DNA of 64,000 bases from Hevea brasiliensis (lineage: Eukaryota; Streptophyta; Magnoliopsida; Malpighiales; Euphorbiaceae), in assembly GCF_030052815.1 (NCBI RefSeq), contig NC_079505.1, positions 25,870,843 to 25,934,842 on the forward strand, read 5' to 3'. How positions within the stretch are numbered: position 1 is the stretch's first letter; each line of letters begins with the position of its first letter. Below are positions 9,377 to 21,213 of this stretch, in pieces. The translations under genes were made by a program, and so were the position numbers. The notes below the pieces were generated by a model. The model was not told where the DNA came from. It saw only the letters and a list, made by a program, of their open reading frames with translations, and searched no databases.

Positions 9377-10192
9377 TTAATCTCGAAGTCTATTCCTCAT
9401 CCAGAATCGTCCATCCATGAGGGCATCTTCCTCATATCCCAAACCGCAACGGCCCACCTTTTGGATAGCCGGTATAGGTTCAACAATTCCTTGTAATGTG
9501 GCGCCTAGGCCTTTGCCTTCTTCATATCCATTCCTTGACATTATCTTGGCTACCATAGCCATAGCCCCTTCACTTCTGGTCTCTTGTAATTTGAGGGCCT
9601 GGAAAGAGCTTTCCAATGACTCCTCAGCAGCTTCCACATAAGGAAGTGATTGTGGCTTGATGACCAAAATGGCTTCTTCCCTTCTTACAGTGATGATTTT
9701 GCCGTCCATGATGTACTTTATCTTCTGATGCAAGGTTGAAGGAACGGCATTCGCTGAATGGATCCACGGCCTCCCCAGCAACATAGTGTAGGCCGGTTCA
9801 ATGTTTATCACCTGGAATGTGACGTTGAAGGTGCATGCGCCAATTTGGAGTGGCAAGTCGATGTCTCCCAACACTTCTCTTCTTGTACCGTCAAAGGCTC
9901 TTACCACCATAGCACTTTGACGTATATCTGATCGGTCAACTGGCAGCCTAGCCAAGGTAGCACTAGGCAGTACATTGAGGGCTGATTCGTTATCAATAAG
10001 GACCTTGGCCACTATACAACCTTTGCATTTCACTGTCACATGGAGGCCTTTAGTGTGTGCCATTCCTGCGGGATCTATCTCTTCTTCAGAAAAGGTAACA
10101 AAACTGGATGCCTGGATTTGTCCCACTATTTTCTCAAACTGCCCCGGTGTGATGTTGGGGTTCACAAAGGCCTGATCCAGGATTTTCTGCAA
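9377..10192 (-). pseudogene. Element A aspartic protease plus G-patch region
   Basis: Open for 271 codons. Retropepsin motif at VLIDNESALNVLP; the usual plant Tat/Ogre form has a small residue (DNG or DGG) where this copy has E, so the catalytic loop is probably damaged. The family-typical YTMLLGRPWIHSANAVPS follows. The C-terminal part has a G-patch-like segment (GYEEGKGLGATLQGI ... GRCGLGYE), known between protease and polymerase in this lineage. It would cleave the polyprotein during particle maturation. Upstream is the Gag tail; downstream is a broken linker. Confidence 0.85.
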
Positions 10193-10195
10193 GGC

Positions 10196-11104
10196 TTAAC
10201 GGTGCACCTTTGAGCTCAAAATCAGCGATAACAGTGAAATTCGGGCAGGTGCCTTTCTCAACTGTTCCACCACATCATACTCACTCTGCTTCATTATTTG
10301 GAGCAACAGCTCCTCCTCTTCTTTAGGCCCGGCGGTCTCTACTTCCCCCGTTTTCTCAATCTCCTCTTCTGTACTCTTCTGTAATTCTCCCATTTTTACT
10401 TTCCCCTTCTTCTTTTCTTTCTCTTTGTTCCCGTAACATCTCCCACTTCGAGTTATAAACTCGACTTCTTGCTCAGGTGGGGAGGATTTTGTGGCAGCGA
10501 CGGGCTGAGGATTAGGTTGGGGAGTAGTATTGCTGGTAGGTCCAGCGTAAGTCATTCTGAAGTGCTCATGGGGAGTGAAGCACGGTTTTGGAGGTGCCGG
10601 AGGTGAAGCAAGATTAGGAGCCGGCGTACTGTTCGATGCTCCTTGGGTAAAAACATGGAAATTGTAGTTCCAAGGGACAGCATGAGTATTTGTGACTGGG
10701 AGCTGAGGCGGGGTTCAGATAATTGTTACTGGTGGTGAGGGCATTGGGGCATTGGGGACAGAGAAGGTTAATCTAGGCTTGGGGGTAGAGGTATTCTGGC
10801 CAAACCTGGCGGTATTTACTTCGCCCTCCACTTTCGATCTCTTTTGGCATCTTAAAATTTTGAGGGACAGCAAGTTCTGGACCTCTTGCCAGAATCCCTC
10901 ACAGTCTTGCAGCTCATGATCAGCTGTCCCTCCATGGTAAGGACATCCCGTACCCTTTTCTGATTCCGATACCTGAGGGCAAAGGTAACCTTCCCTCATT
11001 GCCATGGCAAAAATTTCCTCAAAGTGAGGAGTTAGCTCGTCTACCTCTGGTGCCAACCTCTCTCCATCTGATTCTATCATATTTACTGCATTATGATTGG
11101 GCAA
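10196..11104 (-). pseudogene. Element A Gag C-terminal region (broken)
   Basis: Piece 11104-10715 has a CPYHGGTADHELQDC motif, a C-x2-H-x5-H-x4-C finger typical of Tat-lineage Gag, after HFEEIFAMAMREGYLCP. Piece 10555-10196 contains EVEFITRSGRCYG followed by a lysine-rich and glutamate-rich stretch that leads to protease. About 160 bp between them (10556-10714) are proline-rich in another frame. Stops and frameshifts separate the pieces. Confidence 0.75.
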
Positions 11105-11110
11105 CGGGTT

Positions 11111-11668
11111 TTAGGTAACATTGGGGAGGGAACCATTTCCCTCAATCTTCAACCAACCGTTCCGGATTAAAGCGTGCACTCTCCCTCTGAGTGCCCCGCA
11201 GTTGTCAGTTGAATGCCCTTGTGCCCCTCCATGATATTCACAACGGGCAGTGGCATCATACCACCTGGGGTATGGTGGCTGAATTGGGTCCAGGGGAACT
11301 GGTACTAACTGGTTTATACCGATGAGGTATTGGTATATTTCACTGAGTGGGAGGGGAAGGGGTGAATCAGGATTTCTTGGTGGTCTGGAGTTATTCTGAG
11401 GTGGTCTGGGTTGGGTAGGTGGAGGAGGAGATCTAGGTTGATAATTTGTAGGTGATGGGTATTGTGGGCGTGTGTGTGGATAATTTGGGAAAGGAGGTGG
11501 AGTGTTTGCAACCGTTTGGCCATGAGGGGGAGGATATGGCCGGTAGTTATTTTGAGGAAGTGGGGAGTAATTATTTTGCCGGGTGACGGAATACACATCA
11601 CCCTCCTTTTTGCCAAAACTGGCAGTTTTCTTCACAGGATTCTCAGTCAACTCCTGCAGCCGTCCCAT
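11111..11668 (-). pseudogene. Element A Gag middle region, proline-rich with CEYHGG finger
   Basis: The 185-codon open piece begins just after the core of Gag. It has a long proline, tyrosine and asparagine-rich segment, then YPRWYDATARCEYHGGAQGHSTDNC, a second C-x2-H-x5-H-x4-C nucleic-acid-binding finger, followed by GRVHALIRNGWLKIE. It is continuous in frame with the neighbouring Gag pieces except for single stops at about 11105 and 11670. Confidence 0.8.
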
Positions 11669-11680
11669 TCTTAAATTAGC

Positions 11681-12624
11681 CTATATTCTCTCACCGGCTT
11701 GGATGATGTCCGAGAAGCTGTTGGAAGTGTTTCCAATCATCAAATTGAAGTAGGGAGCCTTCAATGTTTCGATGAATAGGGAGCATAGTTCGTTATCAGT
11801 TACTGGAGGATATACTTCTGCAGCTTTTTCCCTCCATCTTTGGGCATACTCCTTGAAGCTTTCCCTGTCTCTTTGCACCAGGTTTTGAAGGTCCCCCCTA
11901 AATCCTTCCAGGAGCGCAGTTTGCTCCTATCCAACTGAATACACCATCTCAAGGCTGCTCCGGAGAGGCTCTCGTGAAAGAAGTGGACGAGAAGTCTGTC
12001 ATCTTCTGTTAAGGCAGACATTTTGGCAATGTAGGTTGTCAGGTGAATACGGGAATTTGAGTTCCCGGTGTACTTGTCAAAATCCGGGACTTTGAATTTG
12101 GGTGGCACCACCACATCTGGCACCAATCTAAGTGAAGCCACATTGACTGAACCATACATGTTCAGCCCCTCTATTGCTCTCAATCATTCCTCCAGAGTAG
12201 ACAGTTTTTCATTTTCCCTGGTCTTATTTTCTCCTCCTACTGCAAAAGATATTCTTCCAGCTGGGAAATGAGGGGTGGAGTGAACCGGAGGGATCAGTAT
12301 TGAAGGGTATGGGTCGGCATTTGAGATAGCCGGGTAATGGGAGAAAGGTGGGTCATTATTTATAGTAGCCGCTGATGTGATCGCTGTGCAGGATAGGTGG
12401 TGAAAGGTAAAGGAGGTTGAAGTCTGATGAGGATCCATTGTCGTGGGTGGTGGAGGAGGTAGTGGTAGGTTAGGTTCTGAAGCTGATTTATTTTGGGACA
12501 TCTCCCTCATTAGCCTCATGAGTTCTGAGACCTGGTCTTTCAGCTCGGATACTTGCCCTTGTAAGTTCTGTACTTGTTCCTGATCTTCCATTATCTTCTT
12601 TGTTCGGGATCTTGTTAAGTACAC
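11681..12624 (-). pseudogene. Element A Gag N-terminal and capsid region (broken)
   Basis: The N-terminal piece 12624-12184 starts MYLTRSRTKKIMEDQEQVQ and has a heptad-like coiled coil, then a proline-rich segment. It ends in TGA directly before the continuing codons LRAIEGLNMYG; a CGA-to-TGA change explains this. The capsid-like part 12183-11681 has VPDFDKYTG, HFFHESLSGAALRW and ESFKEYAQRWREKAAEVYPP, the plant retrotransposon Gag pattern. A frameshift near 11880 splits it. Gag would form the particle that packages the RNA. Confidence 0.85.
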
Positions 12625-13019
12625 TCGCTTGGGTTGAACCGTGTGCTTGGTCAGACTTGCCTTGTTTGAAGCAATGTTTGATTTTCTGTAGGGAAATAAA
12701 TAAAAGCTTTTAATGAATTTTGAATTTCGTAAAAAAAACTAAAGGTCCTGGTTCGGACGAAGGATACGGTGGCATTTGGAAGCCAAAATGAAATCTGCAG
12801 AAGGATGGTTGCATCAATTTTATCATGGCATCATTCGATAGTCTGACTGTGAATGACTGGATTGAATGCGTGTTTATGATACCTGTTCATATGGCATATC
12901 CAATTTTTCGCATAACTCTAACGAGGGGGTTCCTACGGGAGTTATACTATTCATTCACAATTTTGCTAAACAATGACCCAAAAGTTTTCCATTAATTGAA
13001 TATTTATACACAGCATTCT
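12625..13019. other. Spacer between ORF1 and gag of element A
   Basis: About 400 bp with no supportable coding region. It is AT-rich and probably an untranslated inter-ORF region. Nothing else recognised. Confidence 0.5.
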
Positions 13020-14728
13020 TTACATCGGCCTAGGCTCAGGGAGACTCTTTATAATGAGATGACATTTTCTGAGATACTCGTATAACCTTTCTTCTTGTTT
13101 GGCAGGGTCGAATGCTTTCAGAGCATACTCGGATTCAGGAAGGAGTTCCTGTTTTCCCTGTGCTATCGTTCTCTCCAGCTGGTCAACATTCTCTTTCAGC
13201 TCTTGATAGAGAGCAGCTTGTCTTTCTTTCTCCTTCCTTTCCTTAGCACATTCTTTCAGAATATCGTTGATGAGTAATGCCTGTTCCTTCAATTCAAGCT
13301 TTTTCTTTTTGTTCTCTTGTTTATACTCTTCTACGAGTATCTCTTGGTATTTTATTTTTTTCTGAAGCTTACTATTCTGCACTTCTACTTCTTTTACCAG
13401 AGCTTGAAGAGAGTTTTTTTCCTTTTCCCACCGCGCTTCTTGCTCTTCGAACCCCATCTTTTCAGTCTTTCCTCTTCCTTGAGTTTTCCCACTTTTCTTT
13501 TAAGGTTCTGCTGTTGGTCCTCTAACTGCTTTATTTTTTCTTGCAGTTGCGAGTTTTCGGTGTTTGCCTTCTGTAGTGAGTCAGTTAAATGATCATTAGC
13601 TTCTTTTAATAGGATGTTTCGGTGAGGGTTGCTACCTTTGAATTCTGCAGTTAAGTGTTCTTCGTCCCTGTCAGCCCTCCATTTAAGATAATCGCCTGTG
13701 GCGCTCGGACCTTTAGGCGACCTCTCCATCAGAGTGATGTTTTCCCAAGATTTGCGAGCTATTTTCAACCCCTCCTCTTCCTTGAGTTCATGGTAGAAAT
13801 GACCTTGGTGGTATTTCTCAATGTTGATTCTGAATTGTGTTGAGCCAAACTGTCTCATTACTAATGCCGAAGTGTAACTTGTGTATCCAATCACTCCGAT
13901 TAGGGATACTGATTGATTGTTCCCCGTGCTGATCAAAATGGATTGACTTGACGTCCACAATTTCTTCCAACAATATTTATGGCTATTGAAGCTCAAAATC
14001 CGTTCTTGCCACTGCGGCTCATCCTTCGGGCTTATTACCAATCGGGTCATTTTCTCGATGAGAGGCTGGTCAAGATACCAAGTTAATCCCTTCGTCTCCA
14101 CAGGACACATATGACTAATGATCCAGAGGTGCAACAACTGAGAACAACACTTAATGGATCCCTTGCCTTGCTGTCTGCAGTAAGTGAGGGTTAAGAAAGT
14201 CTCGGCAAGTATTGCCGGTACTGGATTGACTTTCTGTTTTTCTATTGCCCAGAACATTTCCACAACATCGCAGGTTATGATTCCGGAAGGTCCAGGAAAC
14301 AAGATCAAGCCGTAAATTGCTAAAGTGAGCATCAATGAAGCTTGATCCCATTGTTGATCTTGGATGCATTGATCCAACCCTTTCTTGAGGTAAGTCCAAT
14401 ACCATCCATGTGTGTTTCCTTTGACAGCTTCTCTCGCCTTTGCTTCTTCTGGTGGGATCCCCAACATATGTGCGAGCCGTTTGTGTCCGCTATGTTCGAG
14501 GTGTAGGTAAATCCGATTCTCACACGCATAAGGGATTTCTAGCAATGCTTGATATTCTTCCATAGTGGGAGCAGTATCGATGTCATTGAAAGAGAACACT
14601 CCAAACTTAGGGTTCCAAACGGACAACATGGCCTTTAGTGCCGGGATCTGAACCTTAACTCGCATCAAGGTTGCAATCCTCCCATATTTCTTCTCAAATT
14701 GTGCTTTGACCTGATCGGGAAATGACTT
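13020..14728 (-). pseudogene. Element A ORF1, Ogre-type extra ORF upstream of gag (one frameshift)
   Basis: The recognisable frame opens at 14728 just after a TAG, with FPDQVKAQFEKKYGRIA before MRVKVQIPALKAMLSVWNP, then FSFNDIDTAPTMEEYQALLEIP. This pattern matches the ORF1 of Ogre elements (DUF7745-like; function unknown). About 400 residues of mostly alpha-helical sequence follow, ending in a long coiled coil. The frame breaks near 13457: loss of one A in the run within ctgaaaagatgg moves translation from ...EERLKR into a second frame that continues the coiled coil to 13020 (MGFEEQEARWEKEKNS). The true N-terminus may lie upstream of the TAG. Confidence 0.8.
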
Positions 14729-14731
14729 CTA

Positions 14732-15734
14732 ACCATTGACGGACCTTGAGACTGTTCATTCGACTTCAATTTTGCTTAGGTCGATGAGAGGAAATGAGTG
14801 GTGTATCTTTGTAGGGTCTTGAACAATTTTTGGGCCACGGTTAGCATTTTGTTACGATTTAAGAACTTCTTACGATCGACTCGAGGATGCCATGTTAAAA
14901 ATGATGCTTATCCTTTTCTGGACCTTATTTCGTGACGCCTACGTAAAAAAACTTGTTAGCAGGATAAATTCAGGTAATCTTGAATTATACTATTGGCAGA
15001 GTGACACCTGCACATTTATCAAAGTAGGAAAATGTGTAGGTTTTCTTAACAGTATGATTCAAGATTACCCTTAAAAATAAGAACAAAATAAAATAAACAG
15101 AATAGGGTAAGAGTAAGTATGCCCCTTTTGTCCTAAAGTAAAGGAAAGTCCTAATACCTGCTGGGTGCTACCTAATCAGGCAATTCTATCTTACAAGCTA
15201 GCTTGCTACGGCTTCCAGCTACCGTGATAGTTTAGCTCAAGGTCTAATTTTCTAAGAACCACAGGTTCCCAAATTGCCCCATCAGAACAAGAGAGCCCCA
15301 TTCTATCCGCCATGATACTGTCGGGAAAATTCCACGGGTATCACAGTGAATAGAACGAGTTCCAATTTGAGCAGAAGCCTTCACGGATACTAACGGGGTA
15401 AAACCCACGGGTACCGCTACATGACTCCCTCCTACTTTCCTAAAAGGGTAAGAAAGCCCGGGTATAGGGCTGAAGTGTGTGAGGACATCGTGTGAGTGTT
15501 CAGTGTGTGAAGGGACACCTTTACCTCTTCCCAATTCAGGGGGATTTTTATTTTTCCTTCTTTTTCTTTTAAATGAAGAGCGCTGTAGAAAGTAAAACAA
15601 GCAAGACAGGCAAAATGGTTAGCAGGAATAACAATAATTAACGTATAGAATTTTTGTGGAGTGAGGCCACCTAACTATGATTTGATCGCAACATTAAGTC
15701 TACTTTTGGACCTCTAGACCGGGGTTAAGTTTTG
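14732..15734. other. Leader of element A between primer site and ORF1
   Basis: About 1 kb without a supportable gene. Short open frames here are not conserved. It is expected to be untranslated leader containing packaging signals, but I can point to no specific motif. Confidence 0.6.
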
Positions 15735-15757
15735 GTTCGTCCCCAGTGGAGTCGCCA
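15735..15757 (-). promoter_or_regulatory. Primer-binding site of element A (tRNA-Arg type)
   Basis: On the - strand TGGCGACTCCACTGGGGA followed by CGAAC lies three bases after the LTR end. This sequence is the primer site I know from Ogre elements, complementary to the 3' end of a plant tRNA-Arg. It fixes the 3' edge of the 5' LTR at about 15761. Confidence 0.85.
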
Positions 15758-16171
15758 AGCTATCGCAAGGGGTTTTGCGGTTGCCTGGATGAACACTCAC
15801 CGAAGTGGGAAAAGTGAGGAGTCGCCACTTTAATTTTGAGGGAAATTAAAGAAAACCATTTGTGAAAGTAAGTTAAAATAAAACCACTTTAAAAACAGAG
15901 ATTCTAGGTTCGGGGTCCATGAACGGGTGGGGAAGGTGTTAGGCACCCCACCTCGTCCCTCAACGGGGGTAAGCAGATTTAACTTCACGTTTTTCATAGT
16001 TATGAGGGTTTGAATGGAAATGTTAATCCTTTTGACCGAAAGGAATGTTTGATTTTTCACTAATCCGGATTACCCAGATACATAAGTAAATGAGACGACC
16101 TTAGTGAGTTGCTGTTGCGTATTAATTTTATTTCAGGGGGAATCATCTTACGTATTTGTTAAAATTTAATT

Positions 16172-16575
16172 TGAGAATCGGATAAGAACTCTCCTCCGAT
16201 CTCCTTTAAATATTTATTAAAATTTTTAAGCTTGAGAATCGGATAAGAAATCTCCTCCGATCTCTTTTTGAATATTGATAAAATTTTTAAGTTTGAGAAT
16301 CGGATAAGAACTCTCCTCCGATCTCTTTTTTTAAACATTTATTAAAAATTTTAAGCTTGAGAATCGAATAAAAACTCTCCTCTGATCCCCTTTTAAATAT
16401 TTATTAAAATTTTTAAGTGGAAACCGGATCAGAACTCTCCTCCGATCTCCTTTTAAATATTTATTAAAATTTTTAAGTGGAAACCGGATAAGAACTCTCC
16501 TCCGATCTCCTTTTAAATATTTATTAAAATTTTTAAGTGGAAACCGGATAAGAACTCTCCTCCGATCTCCTTTAT
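16172..16575. repeat. Minisatellite in R-U5 of the A LTR, seven units of 60-64 bp
   Basis: The unit contains ggataagaactctcctccga and tttaaatatttattaaaatt. The three right-most units (about 16412-16560) are nearly identical and carry gtggaaaccgg in place of gcttgagaatcgg, which suggests recent local expansion. The LTR of B has a related array at 31530-31995 in the same relative place. Confidence 0.9.
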
Positions 16576-17614
16576 TTTAATAGGGATCGGATAAGGACTT
16601 TTCCGATCTCTAGAAAGTTGATTACAGCTACCCATCACAAAATCCTAGAACTAAGGGTTTTGGCATTTAAAGATGCAGGGGCTCGGAATAAGGTTTCTTT
16701 TAACTCATTGGTATCTTGTAACTAGTTAGGAGATACCAAACCGAATTTTCCGACCTTCCTATGTGGTCGCCTTACCAGTACCTTTTGATACCCGATCTAT
16801 CCCATTTATCTATCTTAAAGTTCGGTTTTACTCTGCCTTGTGTTGTCTTACTCAATTGTCTTTTGCATTATTCTAGTGATTCGGCCTTACTATTTTCCCG
16901 ACTTATTGTTTAGACCTTTTATTATTTTTAAAGAGACCCTTAAAATACGGTTACCTACATTTTGCCTGACCCCTTATACATTACTCGAGACTAGAAAACT
17001 TGCATTCAGAAATAACAAAGATTAACAAAAAGAATGGATTGATCAACAAAGAAGTAAACCCGAGAGTAACCTTTTGGTATTCTTTAGCGCAATATAAACT
17101 TAGAAAAGAAAAAAAAAAACTACGTACATAAAAGAACAAAGGAAATACGTAAAATGAAAACGAGCACTTAATAAAATAGCAATACGAGCACTCACTTGTA
17201 GGGAGCCAAATCTACTAAACTAAGTATGGAATCACAAAGCTTAATAGAACTGCGGGTTAGTAACCGGAAGGTTAAGGTCCGCCTTGAAACGAAGGATGCT
17301 TCACTAAAATGCAATCAGGTCGAAATAATACCCGAGTTTAAATGAGGTTGAGCCTGGACAATGGGAGTGGAACTAAAGAAAATAAAGAGCTGAAAATGAG
17401 AGCACCACAGGATAATGAACGAACTGAAAATAGAGAGTTTCAGTATTCAAGAATCCCTTTTGCAAGAAAACACTTTAGAAAACTGGTTTCAGAAGTTTTT
17501 CTTATGAACGCTAAAAAAAATAGCAGAGTAATAAACTGAATTAAGTTTCAGAGTTCTTCCACTATAGTCACTGCCCTCTTTTTTCGTCCTCCTCTGAACA
17601 ATTTTTCATGCAGG

Positions 17615-17622
17615 TATTTATA
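17615..17622 (-). promoter_or_regulatory. Sense LTR promoter TATA box of element A
   Basis: CTATAAATACCT on the - strand. Element B has CTATAAATACCT at 30658-30669 in its LTR, with matching upstream words (GAGCACCCA). This is the likely U3/R boundary for the genomic transcript, which would run leftward through ORF1, gag and pol. Confidence 0.8.
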
Positions 17623-19207
17623 GGAACTGGGTGCTCCCCATGGAGGGTCAGGATATGTTTTAAGGGAGATGGAGGGTTAAGATTTTGAAGGACATGATCT
17701 AAGGGCTCGGGAATTAAAGAGAATCAAAACGGACGACTGGGATCCCTTCCGAAGTATTTGTGCTTTTCTTTCTTCTAATCTGACGGCCCAAAATTTCTTG
17801 TCAAGAGCGATCCGAGGGCTAGGAGTGAAAGGCGCTGATCTTGTCGTTTTCTTCTTCAATCCGAGGGCTTCGAGCTCGTCCTTACAAGTAAGATCAACGG
17901 TGGAGATCAGGATGTACTGCCGTCCCGACGCACCGCACATGTCGAATGCACGGCGATTCTGGGGCGTGCGATTGGGATTTCACCTGCAACGCTTTAACTA
18001 CCTCGACTCTGATTATGACGATAATCGGCAGGAGCTGTCTTATTCTCTTTGTCTTCCGTCCTCCCCTCCTTTCCGGTCTTTTCAACGTGATCCTTTTCCG
18101 ATCTCTCATACCGGGTTCCTCTCTTCCAATCTCTCCTGACACGCTCTCTTCCGATCTTTCATGCCGGTCTCCCTTCTACCGATCTTTACCACACCAGTCT
18201 TCCTTTTTATCGAGTTCGGTCCAGTCAAAGCATTTATTTCCCTCAATTCTCGAGGCGTCCGTTTCATTTTCTGCTTGCAATAAATGCTCAAATTTTCCTA
18301 TACATATACCTTCAACCAGGAAGCCCTACCTCATTTGACTTTCTCCTCTATTCTCCTCATTTTCCTTATTCTAACTGCTCCGGCAACAATCCCGGACAAA
18401 ATGACCGCTTTTAATCTTTTTCCGATTGTCCTCTTTGTTCCTTGCCTGAAAATTTATGATCTCGGTGATCGAAAAATCATGATGACCTTATCGATGATGG
18501 AGAGAATCGACTAATTAACCGTCCGATCGAGGACCTCAATCGTGCCGATCTCGAATCGTTCGCCCGATATAATCGGCGAATTGGTTTCGGGCGAGAAGAC
18601 TGCTAATATTCCCTTCAACACCGGTGACTGCTCTTTGGCGTTCATCTGGCTCCTCTCCACACTGGGTGTTCCGACAGCTGCTCGGTTTCGAGCGGTAACT
18701 TTGATGATGACCTCTCTCATTCTCATGAGAGTCATAGTTCCCACCGGCCTCTTGGTCAAACACATCTTTTGACTCAGCCACGAGACTAGGCTTTGACATA
18801 GGCCTTTTAGATAGGATGTTCCACCGGTCTCTAAAGATCGCTCTTATGATGTAATCAGACCTTTAATGTAATCCGATCTTTAGAGATCGCCCAAATGATG
18901 TATTTAGACCTTTAATGTAATCCGATCTCCAGAGATCGCCCAAATGATGTAATCAGATCTTTTCGGAAATAAAATTTATTTTGACAACTGTCGTTTTATT
19001 ATTATTGCATTGATTATTTTCCGATCTCTGAAGTATTTATCCGATCCGACTCTTAATTTGAATGACACTTATCCGATCCGTAATTCAAAACACCTTAATC
19101 TGCCGCTCTATAGTTAACCGACCTCTTTATGGAATCTCTGGAATATTCGTGAGACGTGTCAGAATAGCTGGCGAGTCCGCTATCCGATGCATTACCTGGA
19201 ACATCAT

Positions 19208-19237
19208 GAGCATTAAATGCTCGGACGAGTATAAATA
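19208..19237 (+). promoter_or_regulatory. Antisense LTR promoter in 5' LTR of A
   Basis: GAGCATTAAATGCTC at 19208-19222 and TATAAATA at 19230-19237, identical to the copy at 1201-1230. The sense TATA box lies 1.6 kb away and faces the other way, so the two promoters diverge. Confidence 0.8.
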
Positions 19238-19392
19238 GGGGTGGGGTTAGCCAGTTGCTCCTTTATGTCATTTTCAGTCTCTCGCAAACAACTTCCAAAT
19301 TCTCTCGTTTTCTCAAGTTCCTCCGACACCGATCAAGCTCCGGTAAGGGTTTTGATCTTTCTTTTAGTTTAAATTCTCTGTTTCTTTTGAAA

Positions 19393-21213
19393 ATGAGCAG
19401 TGCCGAAGGTTAGAGAGCAGTAAGTCCCCCTTCCATTTAGTTCTCGTGGTCGTCTGATGAGGTAGAGGCGATCGGACCAAGCGCGCAACCTGAACTTCCT
19501 AAGGTCTCCGTTCCAGCTCGGGGATAACCAACACCATCACGGCATGTGCCTTCTTGCAAGAAACCGACCTGCAATCGTTCAGCCAGGAGTACAACATCCG
19601 GCCTGATTAGTATGAACTTATCCGGTGTCATGGCGACCTTCGAGCAGATCACTTCTTTGAGGGGAACGATATGATCATGGTGTATGAAGAACAGTTAAAA
19701 GCCAGGCTACGGTTCCCTCTTGACGACTTCTTTAAAGAAGTTTTAAAATATCACCAAGTGTGCATCGCCCAAGTTCACCCGAACTCGTAGCGGATCTTAG
19801 TAGCCTTTCGAGGCCTATGCCGAGCTAAGGGGCTCCAACCTACAGCTAAGGTGTTCGCTGAACTGCACGGGTTAACTCGTCGAAAGGACGACGAGTATTG
19901 GTTCTTCCAAGTGAAACCCCATTGTGGGCTTTTTACCGACCTGCCTTCCTCGTTGAAGAATTGGAAGAACCGCTTCTTCATCTTGAGGAGTAAAATTTCG
20001 AACGGTTTTGAGGGCTTCCCTCGGAGCTGGCTGCATCAGGGTCCCTTGCTTGCGAAGCACATCGCCCTGAATAGTGAAGAGGGTGCAATGGTGATGGAGT
20101 TGAAGGAACAGGCGTCCAGAGAGAAGTTCTCTTGTTTGGATGCAGTGACGGTCGAGCTACACCATTGGACTATACAGCTGGTCACCGGTCAAGATCGTGG
20201 GCTTCAGCTCTCTAATCTCGGCATCGGTATTTTCCATATCTCAGATCTTTGGATCTTAGCGATCTCACTGACCTCTTCTTTGTGCAGGTATGGCAAGCGG
20301 CGAAGCCTCCAAGGAGAGCCGAAAGCGAAAGAGGGAGATCTCCCAGAAGGTACGGGAGATGAAGCGGGCTGAGGAGATGCAGACACCAAGTCATAAGCCC
20401 GGGGAGATTCAGGGAGGCTCGTCTCAACCTTCTGGACCGCCGATCATAGAAGTGGTTCGGTCTCCTCCTCGTTAAGAAGAGCCACCTCTGCCCCCTCCGC
20501 CCCCTCCAGTTGCTTCGAGTGTGGAAGGGGGTACTTCCCAGCTTGCCCCAAAGACTCTCTCCCGCGGTGCCCAAGTGCTGATCCACTCATTGGAGAAGAA
20601 TCACACGGTTCGAGAGAACCTGAGTTTCGCTAAGGTCCTAGGGTCCTCTATCTGCCTTCGGGAAGATCGGGATAGGCTGTCCCCGGACAATCTGGATGAC
20701 ATCCTGACCCGATCTATGAGCCTGAACGTGGAGTGCTTGGTGAACCAGCACATTGTTCGGGAGAAGGCTCACCGCCTGGGTAAGGAAGTCGAGAAAATGG
20801 GTCATGAGGTGACTTCTCTCCGATCCCAACTGTCGTCTGCTCAGAACTACATATCACAAATTGAGGGGCGAATGAAGTTCTATAAGGATAAGCTGGCTGA
20901 ACAGGCTCAAGTTCTGGCCGAGCGAGATCATGTTCTTGAAGAAGTGCAAGCGCTCCGGGCCGATGAAGCTGCTCAACTCGCCCATTTTGCTGAGGAGCTC
21001 AAGGCGAAAGAAGAAGAAATGGTGACCGAAGTGGCCGGTGCTTACGTGAATGCTCACAGAGATCTCCTGGCCGAGCTCAAGAAGCGTTATCCCGAGGAGG
21101 ACTTCTCCTGGATGGCCAACCTGGCTCCCGAGGACGAAGGTGAGGATAGCGAGGAGGAGGCTGAAGGTGAGAGAGAAAATGAACAACATGTAGATCAGGC
21201 TGGGGGATCATGA
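19393..21213 (+). pseudogene. Antisense LTR-embedded PF04195-like gene, copy in 5' LTR of A
   Basis: Same layout as the copy at 1385-3242: start ATG 19393, intron 20227-20287, exon 2 to about 21213. Lesions differ from the other copy: TAG at codon 7 (CAG in the other LTR), further stops at TCG-to-TAG and TGG-to-TAG sites in exon 1, a 43-nt deletion near 19555, CAA-to-TAA at about 20475, and a short deletion at the C-terminus. The coiled coil and acidic tail are better preserved here (about 230 open codons from 20521). Stops in one copy are sense codons in the other, so the parental element carried a longer open gene. Confidence 0.8.
20227..20287 (+). other. 61-nt intron of the antisense gene, 5' LTR copy
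   Basis: GTATTTTCC ... TTTGTGCAG, same length and ends as 2262-2322 with only a couple of base differences. Confidence 0.75.

Noticed and set aside
17677..18142. Possible host gene in the interval with open frames on both strands
   Set aside because: It lies in the LTR of A between the two TATA boxes; no domain, and the frames are not conserved in the B LTR.
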